Positions 33,499 to 41,286 of a stretch of 58,202 nt of DNA are shown here, in pieces. Below the pieces are notes generated by a model that was given only the letters and a program-made list of their open reading frames with translations, was not told the DNA's origin and made no database searches. Position numbers and translations under genes: made by a program. The DNA lies in IMG/VR virus record IMGVR_UViG_3300023094_000011, positions 1-58,202 of that record, one strand, 5' to 3'. How positions within the stretch are numbered: the stretch's first letter is position 1; each line of letters opens with the position of its first letter. This DNA is from a virus.

Positions 33499-33708
33499 TT
33501 ATTTCCTCGTATCCAAAACCCACTCCCGCCCATCCGGCTCAGTCACCACAATCGCCCTCACCGGGTGTCGCCACTGCTCGATCCGCTTCAACAGGAAAAG
33601 GCCGCCATTTAGAACGATGGCGGTTACGATGACGCCAGCTAGGAAGTAGGACCAGGGGTTGGTGGTGCGTGTGGCGGGCTCGGTTGGGTTGGGGATGGGT
33701 GGAAGCAT
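33499..33708 (-). CDS. Small single-pass membrane protein
   Basis: 69 aa. Pro-rich N terminus, transmembrane segment near residues 20-41 (YFLAGVIVTAIVLNGGLFLL) and a soluble C terminus. Weak ribosome site. Codon frame overlaps another open frame on the same strand, but this one has the better protein character. Confidence 0.45.
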   Translation of the reverse strand: MLPPIPNPTEPATRTTNPWSYFLAGVIVTAIVLNGGLFLLKRIEQWRHPVRAIVVTEPDGREWVLDTRK

Positions 33709-33878
33709 GGCGTCTTATTGATAAATGGCCTGTTTTTCTTGACCTGACACAATAAGCGTTGTGAAAGGTTAAAGTCATTTTTGCGCTTATTTCGGGGAAT
33801 GAGCTTATTGATAATCGACCGTCTATTTATTCCCACAGTTTTTTGATTTTGGACAACAAACTGTGGGAAGGACCGGAC
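33709..33878. other. AT-rich intergenic region with repeats next to the Rep-like gene
   Basis: CTTATTGATAA occurs as direct repeats at 33714-33724 and 33804-33814. A perfect 12-bp stem TTCCCACAGTTT/AAACTGTGGGAA spans 33830-33869 with a 16-base loop and no T tract. CACAA/TTGTG also pairs near 33748. Could be a replication origin, a rep mRNA 3' structure, or both. Confidence 0.4.
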
Positions 33879-34850
33879 TTAGTGCATCCTCTCGGCTAAA
33901 GTCTCCCCTGCCCGCGCCCACTCGACCGGCGCCTGTTTCGAGAGGTAATCTTTTTTCTGCGACACGAATTCAAAGCCCGCAATGCATATTTCAAGCTTCT
34001 CGCGGCGTAGAGGTTCCATAAGGGCGAGACACGCCGCGACTTGGGCAGTAGCGCGGGCGCGCAGCTCATCAATGGACAGCCTAGGGGCATCCTCATGGTA
34101 ATCGGCGCGCGATCCCGCATTTTGCACGTCAGGCGCTTCGACCGGCGCCGGGGCCATCGGTAACAAGCTGGGGTCTTTGAGCCGAGTAATAAGAAGCCCT
34201 ACCCCGCGAAGATTAAGCTTGTTCACAGTCTCCCACCACGCAATCACGCGCGGCACGTCCGGCCCAGCGTACTTAAGAGCATCACGCGCCGTGAGCCTCG
34301 CACCTATCAACATCTGGCGCCACTGTTCCATTTCCTCTGCGCTGCGTCCATCAATATCGGTGGCATCCAAAACGGGCGAAGAATTCGCATCTTCAACAAC
34401 GCCGTTGTCTGTTTCGTTTTGCATTGAGTCCACCTCCACTGTTTTGTGGCTCTCTTTGAGCGACGGTCCCGGCTCAGCTTTGACCGGGGATGGGGGGTCA
34501 ATTTGTTTAAAGAAATAGCCGTTTGAGGTCTGGCGCATCTTGCCGCGTTTCGTAGGTTCAAAGCGGGGATTCCATCCAACCAGTTCGGCGTCAGCGAGAG
34601 ATTTGAGGGCACGCTTCACCGTCGCCACGCTCAAGCCGGTATCGGCGGCGAGAATCTCATGCGACGGCCACGCAGTAGGGTTACGGCCCATACGGGCGAC
34701 CAGGGCGGTATAAACCTTGAAGGGGGACGGTTTGAGTTTGGCGCCGTGAGTGCGCAGCCACTGCACATTGAGGCGAATGTGCGCTTTGGTGGGGGGGGAA
34801 GGTTGAGCGGGTGTTGACGCCACAGATGGCGCTACGGTAAGATTGGACAT
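33879..34850 (-). CDS. Rep-like winged-helix replication initiation protein
   Basis: 323 aa. Residues 38-100 are a helix-turn-helix of the HTH_36 kind (PSHEILAADTGLSVATVKRA) found in plasmid Rep and phage O-like initiators. The rest is Pro/Glu-rich with a C-terminal helical domain. Located beside parAB and an origin-like intergenic region, so a role in initiating plasmid-style replication is inferred. A plain regulator is the alternative. Confidence 0.6.
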   Translation of the reverse strand: MSNLTVAPSVASTPAQPSPPTKAHIRLNVQWLRTHGAKLKPSPFKVYTALVARMGRNPTAWPSHEILAADTGLSVATVKRALKSLADAELVGWNPRFEPTKRGKMRQTSNGYFFKQIDPPSPVKAEPGPSLKESHKTVEVDSMQNETDNGVVEDANSSPVLDATDIDGRSAEEMEQWRQMLIGARLTARDALKYAGPDVPRVIAWWETVNKLNLRGVGLLITRLKDPSLLPMAPAPVEAPDVQNAGSRADYHEDAPRLSIDELRARATAQVAACLALMEPLRREKLEICIAGFEFVSQKKDYLSKQAPVEWARAGETLAERMH

Positions 34851-34857
34851 AGTGGTT

Positions 34858-34873
34858 TTCTACGCGGGTAACC
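34858..34873. promoter_or_regulatory. Inverted repeat before the Rep-like start codon
   Basis: ACGCGG-GTAA-CCGCGT, a perfect 6+4+6 palindrome 8 bases upstream of the rep start on its strand. It could be an operator or a hairpin that masks the leader. Confidence 0.45.
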
Positions 34874-34936
34874 GCGTCGTTAACAGAAGGGGTCTAACTT
34901 TTGCGGGAAAGTCCCTTCAAACTGAAAGTTGTGTAA

Positions 34937-34975
34937 AAGCCTGTTTCCCCTGCAAGGGAAACGGGCTTTTTGCAT
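34937..34975. terminator. Bidirectional terminator between rep and the excisionase-like gene
   Basis: AAGCCTGTTTCCC pairs with GGGAAACGGGCTT across CTGCAA with one mismatch; T runs follow on both strands (CTTTTTGC on plus, GGCTTTTAC on minus). It closes the minus-strand HTH gene at 34988. Confidence 0.75.
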
Positions 34976-34987
34976 TTACGGCTATTT

Positions 34988-35137
34988 CTATTGCGGCAAT
35001 TCGCTGCGAGAGATTAACCATGCGCGCCCGATTTTAGAGCCTTTTAAACGGCCCTCTCTCAACCACTTGCGAACCGTATACGGCGTGGTTTTCAAGAATT
35101 TTGCGGCTTCATCAACGGTTAAGAGTTCAGTGGTCAT
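34988..35137 (-). CDS. Excisionase-family HTH protein
   Basis: 49 aa: starts MTTELLTVDEAAKFL, then TPYTVRKWLREGRLKGSKIG and RAWLISRSEL, the full helix_turn_helix_17/Xis-like domain. GGAGTG precedes the ATG and a promoter with operator lies upstream. With no integrase in the genome it is more likely a transcription regulator or partition accessory than a true excisionase. Confidence 0.8.
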   Translation of the reverse strand: MTTELLTVDEAAKFLKTTPYTVRKWLREGRLKGSKIGRAWLISRSELPQ

Positions 35138-35160
35138 TGTTACTAATCACTCCACAACGG

Positions 35161-35195
35161 ATGATAACATTAGACAACCCTAATTGGCAAATTAG
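35161..35195 (-). promoter_or_regulatory. Promoter and operator of the excisionase-like gene
   Basis: Minus strand TTGCCA (35190-35185), 18-base spacer, TATCAT (35166-35161). The -35 overlaps a perfect palindrome CTAATT-GGCA-AATTAG (35180-35195), a likely operator. Confidence 0.55.
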
Positions 35196-35473
35196 TTTTC
35201 CATGCTTGTGAATTGTCAAGTCCCACATACGCCATTCAGCGCCACTCTATCAGCACCCTACCCCTCGCTGAAAACAGGGCGAAACCCTTGATTACTTCGC
35301 TTTCATCGCGTCGAGTGAAGAAGGGTAAGCTTTTAACGCAATTTTAATACTTCTTGAAGACATTTGAGCGACAAAGCTATGCAAATCGGTGGATTAGAAA
35401 TTTCTTAGAAGTAAATTAGTGTTTTTTATTACTGTATAATCCATCACTCATTACGATTACAAAAGGAATTTCG
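35196..35473. other. AT-rich intergenic region with a putative plus promoter
   Basis: No supported gene. ACCCTT (near 35283) and AAGGGT (near 35332) bracket an imperfect long hairpin. A TATAAT at 35435-35440 lies 33 bases before ATG 35474 with no clear -35. Could include an origin or partition site. Confidence 0.4.
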
Positions 35474-35854
35474 ATGCGCGAGGTTGAATGCGTAGTAGCG
35501 TCATATGCACAGATGCGGGATTCCTTGGAATCTGCAATTGATTCTGCAATGGTCGCAGAGTTTTACGAGTGGGTTTCGTCGTCACATGAACAGGCTGAAC
35601 ATCAGCTAACCCTGTTGCGTGCCCAGCGGAATCTCCTTTTTCAGCAGCTTTCGGTACGTAACGAATGCCCCTCCAGTGAGGCGTGGTTGAACGTGAATGC
35701 CCTGATCGGGTGGGCAGAAGAAAGGCACGCGATGTTCGATGGTTACGCCTATGAAATCACGAGCCTCGATAAAGAAACGCTCGATTTAGATCATCCTGGC
35801 GCGGCTTCATTGTGGTTGCGATTTTTGGCTAGTAAGGTTATTTTGCGGGACTAG
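35474..35854 (+). CDS. Hypothetical helical protein
   Basis: 126 aa, mostly helical (SSHEQAEHQLTLLRAQRNLL). Ribosome site AAGGAA and a TATAAT box upstream. The only plus-strand gene in the maintenance region, convergent with parB, whose 3' end it overlaps by 17 bases. Function unknown. Confidence 0.6.
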   Translation: MREVECVVASYAQMRDSLESAIDSAMVAEFYEWVSSSHEQAEHQLTLLRAQRNLLFQQLSVRNECPSSEAWLNVNALIGWAEERHAMFDGYAYEITSLDKETLDLDHPGAASLWLRFLASKVILRD

Positions 35855-36980
35855 CCGACTCGGTAGTGAAGCGGGCTTTGATCTCCGCAAGTCGTGCTTC
35901 GATGCGTCCGATCCGCGTCACGAAAGCCTCCTTAACGAGTGGGTTGGTGTGGCGATGTTCGAGGATATACGGGACTTGGTTCTCAGTTATCCCTATAAGG
36001 CGCTCGATGGTGTCCAGGCTATGAGTCATGGACTGAGCATCATAAGTGGGCTCTTCTGGAAAATCCCATTGCAGCTTTTCGAGTTCCTCCTTATCGCGTC
36101 GGTCTGCTTCTAGTTCCCGCTCCGTCGATTCTAGTAAATCGTCGATGCTGGGCGGCGTGGATGGTTCAAACGAGCGGCGTGGTTCTTCAGGCGGCGGCGT
36201 GGGTTCCGGTTCTGGTTGCGCTGCTGGGCGCGGCAAAAGCATTTTGATAGCTCCGACACTGGCGCCGCTTTTGACAGCCTGAATCATCTCTTTGCGGACC
36301 GCTTTACTAGCTACGCCCTGAATAATTTCAACGTGAGTCAAAACGTCGTTGAACAGTTGGAACAATTCCACTAATTCAGGATCGTCTTTGATTTTCTTCC
36401 ACACTCGGTAACGGTCCCCTACCCAGGCGGCATTACCCTTTGCGAATTTTTTGAACTGGTTGTCTGCCAGGAATTTTTGAGACCGGCCAAATTCATCAAT
36501 ATAACGAGCGATAGAGCGACAAATCGCGGACAACGACATGAACTCATGTTCGATGTTCTGGGCGTTCTGAATGTCTAAAACCTTCTCTCGGTTTGTGACG
36601 TTTTTTACTTCAACATCAGCACGTTCCCATCCCAAATCCTTAATAGCCCAGTAGCGAATCTCCCCATCGATAAGCTGATGGTCCACACCGTTTCGCACTT
36701 CATCAGGGGTGCGCGCTGCCATTTCGTCAGGCCACAGCGGGCGCACCTTGAAGGGGTCAAGCTGCCCATCTTTAAGGATGCTTTCCTTCCGACTTTCAAT
36801 AGCATCTGGCGGGAAATAATCACGCGGCTGCTCGGCGTCGGGCCTGATGCGCGACATGAGCATGGATTGTGTCACACGCGGGGACGCGCCATTGATTGCC
36901 TGATCCGCCGCGTCCAACGCTGCCACGTTTCCAGGGCGATGCCCGCCACTATGACGCGGGCCGTAATTTGTCTGTGCCAT
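35838..36980 (-). CDS. parB: ParB-like partition protein
   Basis: 380 aa. The N-terminal ParB/Srx-like domain spans about residues 45-130 (QPRDYFPPDAIESRKESIL, then LIDGEIRYWAIKDLGW, matching the DGERRW motif). Residues 145-240 are the HTH DNA-binding region. A Pro/Glu linker and coiled-coil C terminus follow. It should bind a centromere-like parS site and work with ParA. Its start overlaps the parA stop (TAATG). Confidence 0.85.
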   Translation of the reverse strand: MAQTNYGPRHSGGHRPGNVAALDAADQAINGASPRVTQSMLMSRIRPDAEQPRDYFPPDAIESRKESILKDGQLDPFKVRPLWPDEMAARTPDEVRNGVDHQLIDGEIRYWAIKDLGWERADVEVKNVTNREKVLDIQNAQNIEHEFMSLSAICRSIARYIDEFGRSQKFLADNQFKKFAKGNAAWVGDRYRVWKKIKDDPELVELFQLFNDVLTHVEIIQGVASKAVRKEMIQAVKSGASVGAIKMLLPRPAAQPEPEPTPPPEEPRRSFEPSTPPSIDDLLESTERELEADRRDKEELEKLQWDFPEEPTYDAQSMTHSLDTIERLIGITENQVPYILEHRHTNPLVKEAFVTRIGRIEARLAEIKARFTTESASPAK

Positions 36981-37585
36981 TATTTGCCTACCATCCGTTC
37001 GACTTCCTTACCCAGCGCCCGATATGCGACCGCGCCGGCTGATTTGGGCGCATTCAATACCACAGGGCGCCGCGCCGCAAAAGCCCGCTCGAAATCCATC
37101 GTACGCAGAGGTACACACGCCTCAGTTACACCCCACATCGACAAAACACGCGCCGCTGCTATAACCCCCGCGCTGTATGCAGAGCGATCAACGCGGGTGA
37201 AAGTAACAGCGGCGATCAGCGATGGGTTTTGCTGTCGAGCCAAATCGATAGTCTCGAAAGTGCGGGCCAAAGATTCCAGCGACGGGCCCAATGGTGTGCA
37301 AGGAATCAGCACAAGGTCACTGTGTAAAAAAGCTTTGCCCGTTGCCGTCACGATCTGCGGCGCCGTATCGACAACAACAAAATATCCCTGTGGTACGACG
37401 TTCGGCATCGCCGTTAAAAATTCCACACCTTCAATAGAACCCGCGTATTTCATCGCGTCGTGTTGTTGTGAATCCAGGTCCACGACGAAACCCTTCCTAC
37501 CCGTTTCTGCAAGCGCGGCAGCAAGGTTAACGGTTGTTGCTGTTTTGGTCTGCTCACCTTTTTGAGCGGCAACTATAATTCTCAT
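36980..37585 (-). CDS. parA: ParA-like partition ATPase
   Basis: 201 aa. Deviant Walker A region is KGEQTKTAT (residues 9-17) where the family has KGGxGKTT; Lys9 and Lys14 are kept but two glycines are replaced. Walker A-prime VVDLDSQ and Walker B VVVDTAP are intact. It would drive segregation of the circular prophage. The P-loop change may alter ATP cycling. Confidence 0.85.
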   Translation of the reverse strand: MRIIVAAQKGEQTKTATTVNLAAALAETGRKGFVVDLDSQQHDAMKYAGSIEGVEFLTAMPNVVPQGYFVVVDTAPQIVTATGKAFLHSDLVLIPCTPLGPSLESLARTFETIDLARQQNPSLIAAVTFTRVDRSAYSAGVIAAARVLSMWGVTEACVPLRTMDFERAFAARRPVVLNAPKSAGAVAYRALGKEVERMVGK

Positions 37586-37591
37586 GGGTTA

Positions 37592-37649
37592 GGGGTTACC
37601 GCTTGTGCGGTTAAGGGAATGCCCGCGTTGTTTTTTAAAAATTAACGCG
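37592..37649. promoter_or_regulatory. Inverted repeats upstream of parA, candidate operator or parS
   Basis: CGCGTT (37624-37629) and AACGCG (37644-37649) form an inverted repeat around an AT-rich core. ACCGC-TTGT-GCGGT forms a hairpin nearer the start codon. Location before parA fits a partition operator or centromere. Confidence 0.45.
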
Positions 37650-37669
37650 TTTTTAACACTATTTGCACT

Positions 37670-38269
37670 TTAATGCGCGCGAATGACTCCGCGTTTAACG
37701 CCGCAGATGCGAAGATCATGACCTGGCTTCGACGTGTCAATCTCGATTACCTGGTGCTTTTCGTTCATTGGAATGAGCTTCACAATAGGTGAGTCGTGGC
37801 TATAAGTTACTTTCTTAAGTGTCGCCGTAGTGCCCATTGGTCCATCCACAAGGACAACTGCGATTTCGCCGCTGTCGCAGCGTGACTGTTGGCGCACTAG
37901 AACCAAATCGCCGTCGAGGATGCCGTCTCCAATCATGCTGTCGCCGGTTGCACGCAAGAGAAAATCCCCCTCTCTGATGGTGTACAAATCCCCCACATTA
38001 ATGTGGGCTTCAACTTTACCCTCGCCAACTTCTGAAAGGGGACCGCAAGGCACCTCGCCAAAAAGAGGCACAGACTTTGTCTCCCGGCGAATCGCCCGTG
38101 CAACCACATCGTTCTCGGAATTCCCCTCGCGGTCCGCGATAGTCGCCAAGAGTTCTGCAATGCTGGGGGTAACCAGAAAGTTTTTGCGCGAAGTCTTAGT
38201 TTCTTTACGCGCCTTCGAATTTGTGTTGTCTGCCATAAAAGTGGCACGGCTGACGGGTGTTGTGTTCAT
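37670..38269 (-). CDS. S24 (LexA/CI/UmuD-like) phage repressor
   Basis: 199 aa (188 from the Met at 38236). C-terminal autopeptidase: predicted cleavage Cys75-Gly76 (EVPCGP, a C-G bond as in UmuD), Ser111 in ATGDSM and Lys152 in TATLKKV. Residues 25-63 look like a short ribbon-helix-helix rather than a classical CI HTH. It probably maintains lysogeny and is inactivated by host RecA after DNA damage. Divergent from a small HTH gene with shared operators. Confidence 0.8.
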   Translation of the reverse strand: MNTTPVSRATFMADNTNSKARKETKTSRKNFLVTPSIAELLATIADREGNSENDVVARAIRRETKSVPLFGEVPCGPLSEVGEGKVEAHINVGDLYTIREGDFLLRATGDSMIGDGILDGDLVLVRQQSRCDSGEIAVVLVDGPMGTTATLKKVTYSHDSPIVKLIPMNEKHQVIEIDTSKPGHDLRICGVKRGVIRAH

Positions 38270-38290
38270 TTGTACGCCTCAGTAGACGGG

Positions 38291-38382
38291 CTTGTGTCTA
38301 TTGTAGCGTATAACCCTGCGTGTCCACAAGAGTAAGAGTCAAAATTATTTGTGTGGACAAGACAGAGGGTTATGGTTATAAT
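38291..38382. promoter_or_regulatory. Divergent promoters and operators of the repressor switch
   Basis: Plus: TGGACA (38354-38359), 17 bases, TATAAT (38377-38382). Minus: TTGTGG (38329-38324), 18 bases, TACAAT (38305-38300). TGTCCACAAG (38321-38330) and TTGTGTGGACAAG (38349-38361) are inverted copies overlapping the -35 boxes, and CTTGTGTC (38291-38298) may be a third site. The layout is a lambda-like genetic switch. Confidence 0.7.
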
Positions 38383-38455
38383 TTTCATAGAGCGATGTAT
38401 AATCCGATGTATAAAAATGAGTCGGAAAATACGTTGCCTTTAAAGGGAGGTTTTA

Positions 38456-38632
38456 ATGGCAGAGAAACTTCAAAAGGCGCGAGACCTTGCCCCATTGTTC
38501 GGGATTAAGCCCGACACGATTTACAAGTGGCGAAGACGCGGAAAGCTGCGAGGCTACACCGTAGATGACTCAAGACTTTTGAGATTCAAAGAATCTGAAG
38601 TGCGCAAGTGCTTCGAGACCGCAAAAAATTAA
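38456..38632 (+). CDS. Small HTH (MerR/Cro-like) regulator
   Basis: 58 aa: KARDLAPLFGIKPDTIYKWR is a helix-turn-helix, then GKLRGYTVDDSRLLRFKES as in the helix_turn_helix_17 family. Ribosome site GGGAGG. It is driven by the rightward promoter opposite the repressor, in the Cro position, so it may switch on lytic genes or repress the repressor. Confidence 0.75.
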   Translation: MAEKLQKARDLAPLFGIKPDTIYKWRRRGKLRGYTVDDSRLLRFKESEVRKCFETAKN

Positions 38633-38661
38633 AGCCCGTCGATCTAGAGAATCGACGGGCC
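38633..38661 (+). terminator. Hairpin after the Cro-position gene
   Basis: GCCCGTCGAT pairs perfectly with ATCGACGGGC around CTAGAGA. No T tract follows, so termination may be inefficient, allowing antitermination control. Confidence 0.5.
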
Positions 38662-38727
38662 AGTTGGGAAACAAAACTCAACTGAGATTTTACCGCCTTA
38701 GCTTTGCAGAGGCAAAAGAGAAACAAA

Positions 38728-39552
38728 ATGAAGCCTTTCTCCCCTGGTGCCTACATCGCACCACCCCCTACTCTCCAACTACTCACCTTCACGCTCCATC
38801 AAATGACCGTCGCAGTACCCAGCACTTTCACTTGCCTCAAGTGCCAAGTGGCAAAACCATGGGCTAACTTTGGGAAAGACCCTCAAAAGAAAACAGGTCA
38901 CCGGCCTTATTGCAAGGAATGTGTAAGTGCCAGCCAAAAGACACCAGAGGCAAAGGCAAAGCGAAATGCGAAATTAAGGCAAAAGACGATAGATCGTCAA
39001 AATGCTACGCCGAAGCTGCTTGACAAAACTGAATTAATGATTGGATTGACCTTTGGCCGTTTAACGGTGTTGTCGCGTGGGGAGCCAGTAAAGAATTGCA
39101 GGACAACCGTTGTGTGCCGCTGCCTTTGCGGGAAAGAAATTACCCGCCCGGCTTCTGTCGTTCGTCTAGGTCGCACCGTTTCGTGTGGGTGCTATCGAAA
39201 TGAGAAAAGAGAAATGGCAAGAATAAAACGTGCCTCAAAAAAGAAGCGTTTCCTGCATGGGCACAATCGAAATGCTCCAACGCCTACATACATGTCCTGG
39301 AATGCCATGCGTACTCGTTGCGTGAACCCGAGCCACGTTGCATATAAGCACTACGGCGGACGGGGAATCACCGTCTGCGAACGATGGAATGACTTCTCAT
39401 TGTTCTTGGCAGACATGGGAGAGCGTCCTGAAAATACTTCCATTGACCGTATCGATGTGAACGGCAATTACGAGCCGGGTAATTGCCGTTGGGCTGACGC
39501 CAAAACGCAAGCAAGGAACAAGCGTAAGTCACAGGCAGGAGGGTCAAGATGA
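38728..39552 (+). CDS. HNH endonuclease-like protein
   Basis: 274 aa from ATG 38728; ATG 38803 is an alternative. A zinc ribbon near residues 35-65 (CLKCQVAKPW ... YCKEC). The C-terminal part YGGRGITVCERW, then SIDRIDVNGNYEPGNCRWA, is the phage HNH homing-endonuclease-like pattern. Basic throughout. It may be a free-standing homing nuclease or act in packaging or host DNA cleavage. Confidence 0.75.
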   Translation: MKPFSPGAYIAPPPTLQLLTFTLHQMTVAVPSTFTCLKCQVAKPWANFGKDPQKKTGHRPYCKECVSASQKTPEAKAKRNAKLRQKTIDRQNATPKLLDKTELMIGLTFGRLTVLSRGEPVKNCRTTVVCRCLCGKEITRPASVVRLGRTVSCGCYRNEKREMARIKRASKKKRFLHGHNRNAPTPTYMSWNAMRTRCVNPSHVAYKHYGGRGITVCERWNDFSLFLADMGERPENTSIDRIDVNGNYEPGNCRWADAKTQARNKRKSQAGGSR

Positions 39553-40196
39553 ACAAATCGCCCGAACTCAAATGTTTTTGCCTTTGCAAAATAGAGGTGT
39601 CTATTCCTTCTGCGACACGTGATCGCTCTTATCGAGTGGTCTTTGCTGGCGTAGAAAAACCCCGTTGCCAGTGTGAAAGCTTTCATGCGAGAGGTATTTG
39701 TCGTCATCAAAATGAAGCAAGTGATTTCCTCTTCTCGGAAGCTGGCCTTTGGGAATCGCTGGAATTGCTGACGCCTCAATTGACAGCCCTTGAAAACGCT
39801 GTGCCTGACTCAGTGGATTTTTACCGCCTTCGCGCTTTGGAAGCACTCCATGACGAAATCGCCGGTCGCTTTGGCGAGGTCGAGTTCGGCACTTCGGCCC
39901 CAACGGTAAATTGCCCCTGCGGAAACAGCTTTGCCGGAACTGGGGACACGGTTTGTCATCGCTGCAAAATCACAGTGCGCGAAGCATGGAACACGTTTAA
40001 GGCGTCTCCGGTCGAGCAGGGCGAATATGACGACAGCGACCCGTTTGCCGATGATTCCGACACGAATTTCAATGGGCTATCCCCCTCCGCTGCTGCTGCT
40101 GCTGCTATGATGCAGCAACCGATCAAGCCTCAATCTTATTACGCGTCGTTTTTGTCGGCTTCTCTGGTGATGGAATCGGGGAGGGTGGCAGCATGA
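39549..40196 (+). CDS. SWIM zinc-finger-like protein
   Basis: 215 aa. CQCESFHARGICRHQ fits the SWIM pattern C-x-C-xn-C-x-H. A second Cys group CPCGNSFAGTGDTVCHRC looks like a zinc ribbon. A (GCT)6 tract at 40089-40106 encodes poly-Ala. Start overlaps the HNH stop (ATGA). Confidence 0.6.
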   Translation: MNKSPELKCFCLCKIEVSIPSATRDRSYRVVFAGVEKPRCQCESFHARGICRHQNEASDFLFSEAGLWESLELLTPQLTALENAVPDSVDFYRLRALEALHDEIAGRFGEVEFGTSAPTVNCPCGNSFAGTGDTVCHRCKITVREAWNTFKASPVEQGEYDDSDPFADDSDTNFNGLSPSAAAAAAMMQQPIKPQSYYASFLSASLVMESGRVAA

Positions 40197-40531
40197 GCAG
40201 CTTTCCAAAATGCTCAAATTGTGGCGGTTTGATTATCGGGCACATCTGGCCCAACCGTTCATGCTATGATTGCCACGAACTCGAAACCGAAGATGGTGAG
40301 GTGACCAACCACGAGCGCATCCGTTGCCCAAAATGCGGGCATCAGGAAGATGTTTTTGAGTCGGAAAAATACCATCTAGCGAAAGAGGACGGCGGCGAAA
40401 CGAGTTGCGGTGAATGCGGACACGATTATTTTGTCAACTGCTACATCACTTACACCTTCACCAGCCCTGAACGTATCCAAGACGTGCCCGCCGCTTCCGG
40501 CAAAGGAGAACCCTGCGATGCAAGGCGTTAA
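40193..40531 (+). CDS. Zinc-ribbon protein
   Basis: 112 aa with three CxxC pairs (CSNCGG, CPKCGH, CGECGH), a multi-zinc ribbon. Overlaps both neighbours' ends (ATGA at 40193). Likely nucleic-acid or protein binding; role unknown. Confidence 0.6.
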   Translation: MSSFPKCSNCGGLIIGHIWPNRSCYDCHELETEDGEVTNHERIRCPKCGHQEDVFESEKYHLAKEDGGETSCGECGHDYFVNCYITYTFTSPERIQDVPAASGKGEPCDARR

Positions 40532-40691
40532 CACCCAACCCCGCCAACTCACGCGGGACCGCGAACTTCCTGCCTTCCATCGCTGCGACGTTTGCCGCGC
40601 ACGGATGATTCAGGATGGGCCGCTGTTGTCCTGTGTGGCCTGTTTCGAGACGCGGTATTTCACACCAGTTCAACCCCACGAAAACGAGTAA
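40518..40691 (+). CDS. Small zinc-ribbon protein
   Basis: 57 aa from ATG 40518 with AAGGAG upstream. CDVCRARM ... CVACF provides two CxxC knuckles. Follows the larger zinc-ribbon gene. Function unknown. Confidence 0.55.
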   Translation: MQGVNTQPRQLTRDRELPAFHRCDVCRARMIQDGPLLSCVACFETRYFTPVQPHENE

Positions 40692-40696
40692 TTCAA

Positions 40697-41236
40697 ATGA
40701 CCCTTTACGAAATATCCAACAAGCGCCGCGCCGACTTTGACCGCGTGCATGAGCTGCTAGAAGAGTTGCAGGGCGATGTGACTGATCCCGAAGTTGGCGC
40801 CCTTATCGACGAGCTTTTGACGGGCACCGATGATGATTTGAAATCGAAGGTTGACGACTACTGCGCCCTCATCAAAGAAGAGGAAGCCACCGCACAAGCA
40901 CGACTCACGGAAGCGGCACGACTCACTTTTCTGGCACAAACCAACAGCAATCTCGTGGTTCGACTCAAAGAGCGTTTGAAGATGTTCTTTGAAGATCACG
41001 ACATTCAGAAGATCGAAACGCCGCGCTTTAAGCTGAGCATCGCCAACAATGGCGGCAAAGTTCGGTTGATTGTGCCCGACGACCTCGACGTTAACCAGTT
41101 GCCGGAGCAGTTCCAAAAACTGATCCCCGCCGTTGTGACAGTCGATAATGAGGCTATTCGTCAGGCACTTGAGTCGGGCGAAACGGTAGACGGCTTTGCG
41201 CTAGCACCGCGCGGAACACGTCTCGCCATTAAATAG
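40697..41236 (+). CDS. Siphovirus Gp157-family protein
   Basis: 179 aa from ATG 40697. Starts TLYEISNKRRADFDRVHELL with a coiled coil, then ERLKMFFEDHDIQKIETPRF and KVRLIVPDDLDVNQLPEQF, the Gp157 pattern found in replication/recombination clusters. Often linked to single-strand annealing proteins, as here. Confidence 0.8.
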   Translation: MTLYEISNKRRADFDRVHELLEELQGDVTDPEVGALIDELLTGTDDDLKSKVDDYCALIKEEEATAQARLTEAARLTFLAQTNSNLVVRLKERLKMFFEDHDIQKIETPRFKLSIANNGGKVRLIVPDDLDVNQLPEQFQKLIPAVVTVDNEAIRQALESGETVDGFALAPRGTRLAIK

Positions 41237-41286
41237 CCTCTAACCGGGGCACTGAGCAGCGTTAAGACGCTGTGTGGAGAAACCAA

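Noticed and set aside
36678-37565. 295-codon plus-strand frame antisense to parA and parB
   Set aside because: ParA and ParB motifs are unambiguous on the minus strand; the plus frame has Arg/Ser/Thr-rich antisense composition.
37592-37613. Possible CRISPR-like hairpin upstream of parA
   Set aside because: Only a 5-bp stem and no ATGAACC-like tail; a partition operator is simpler.
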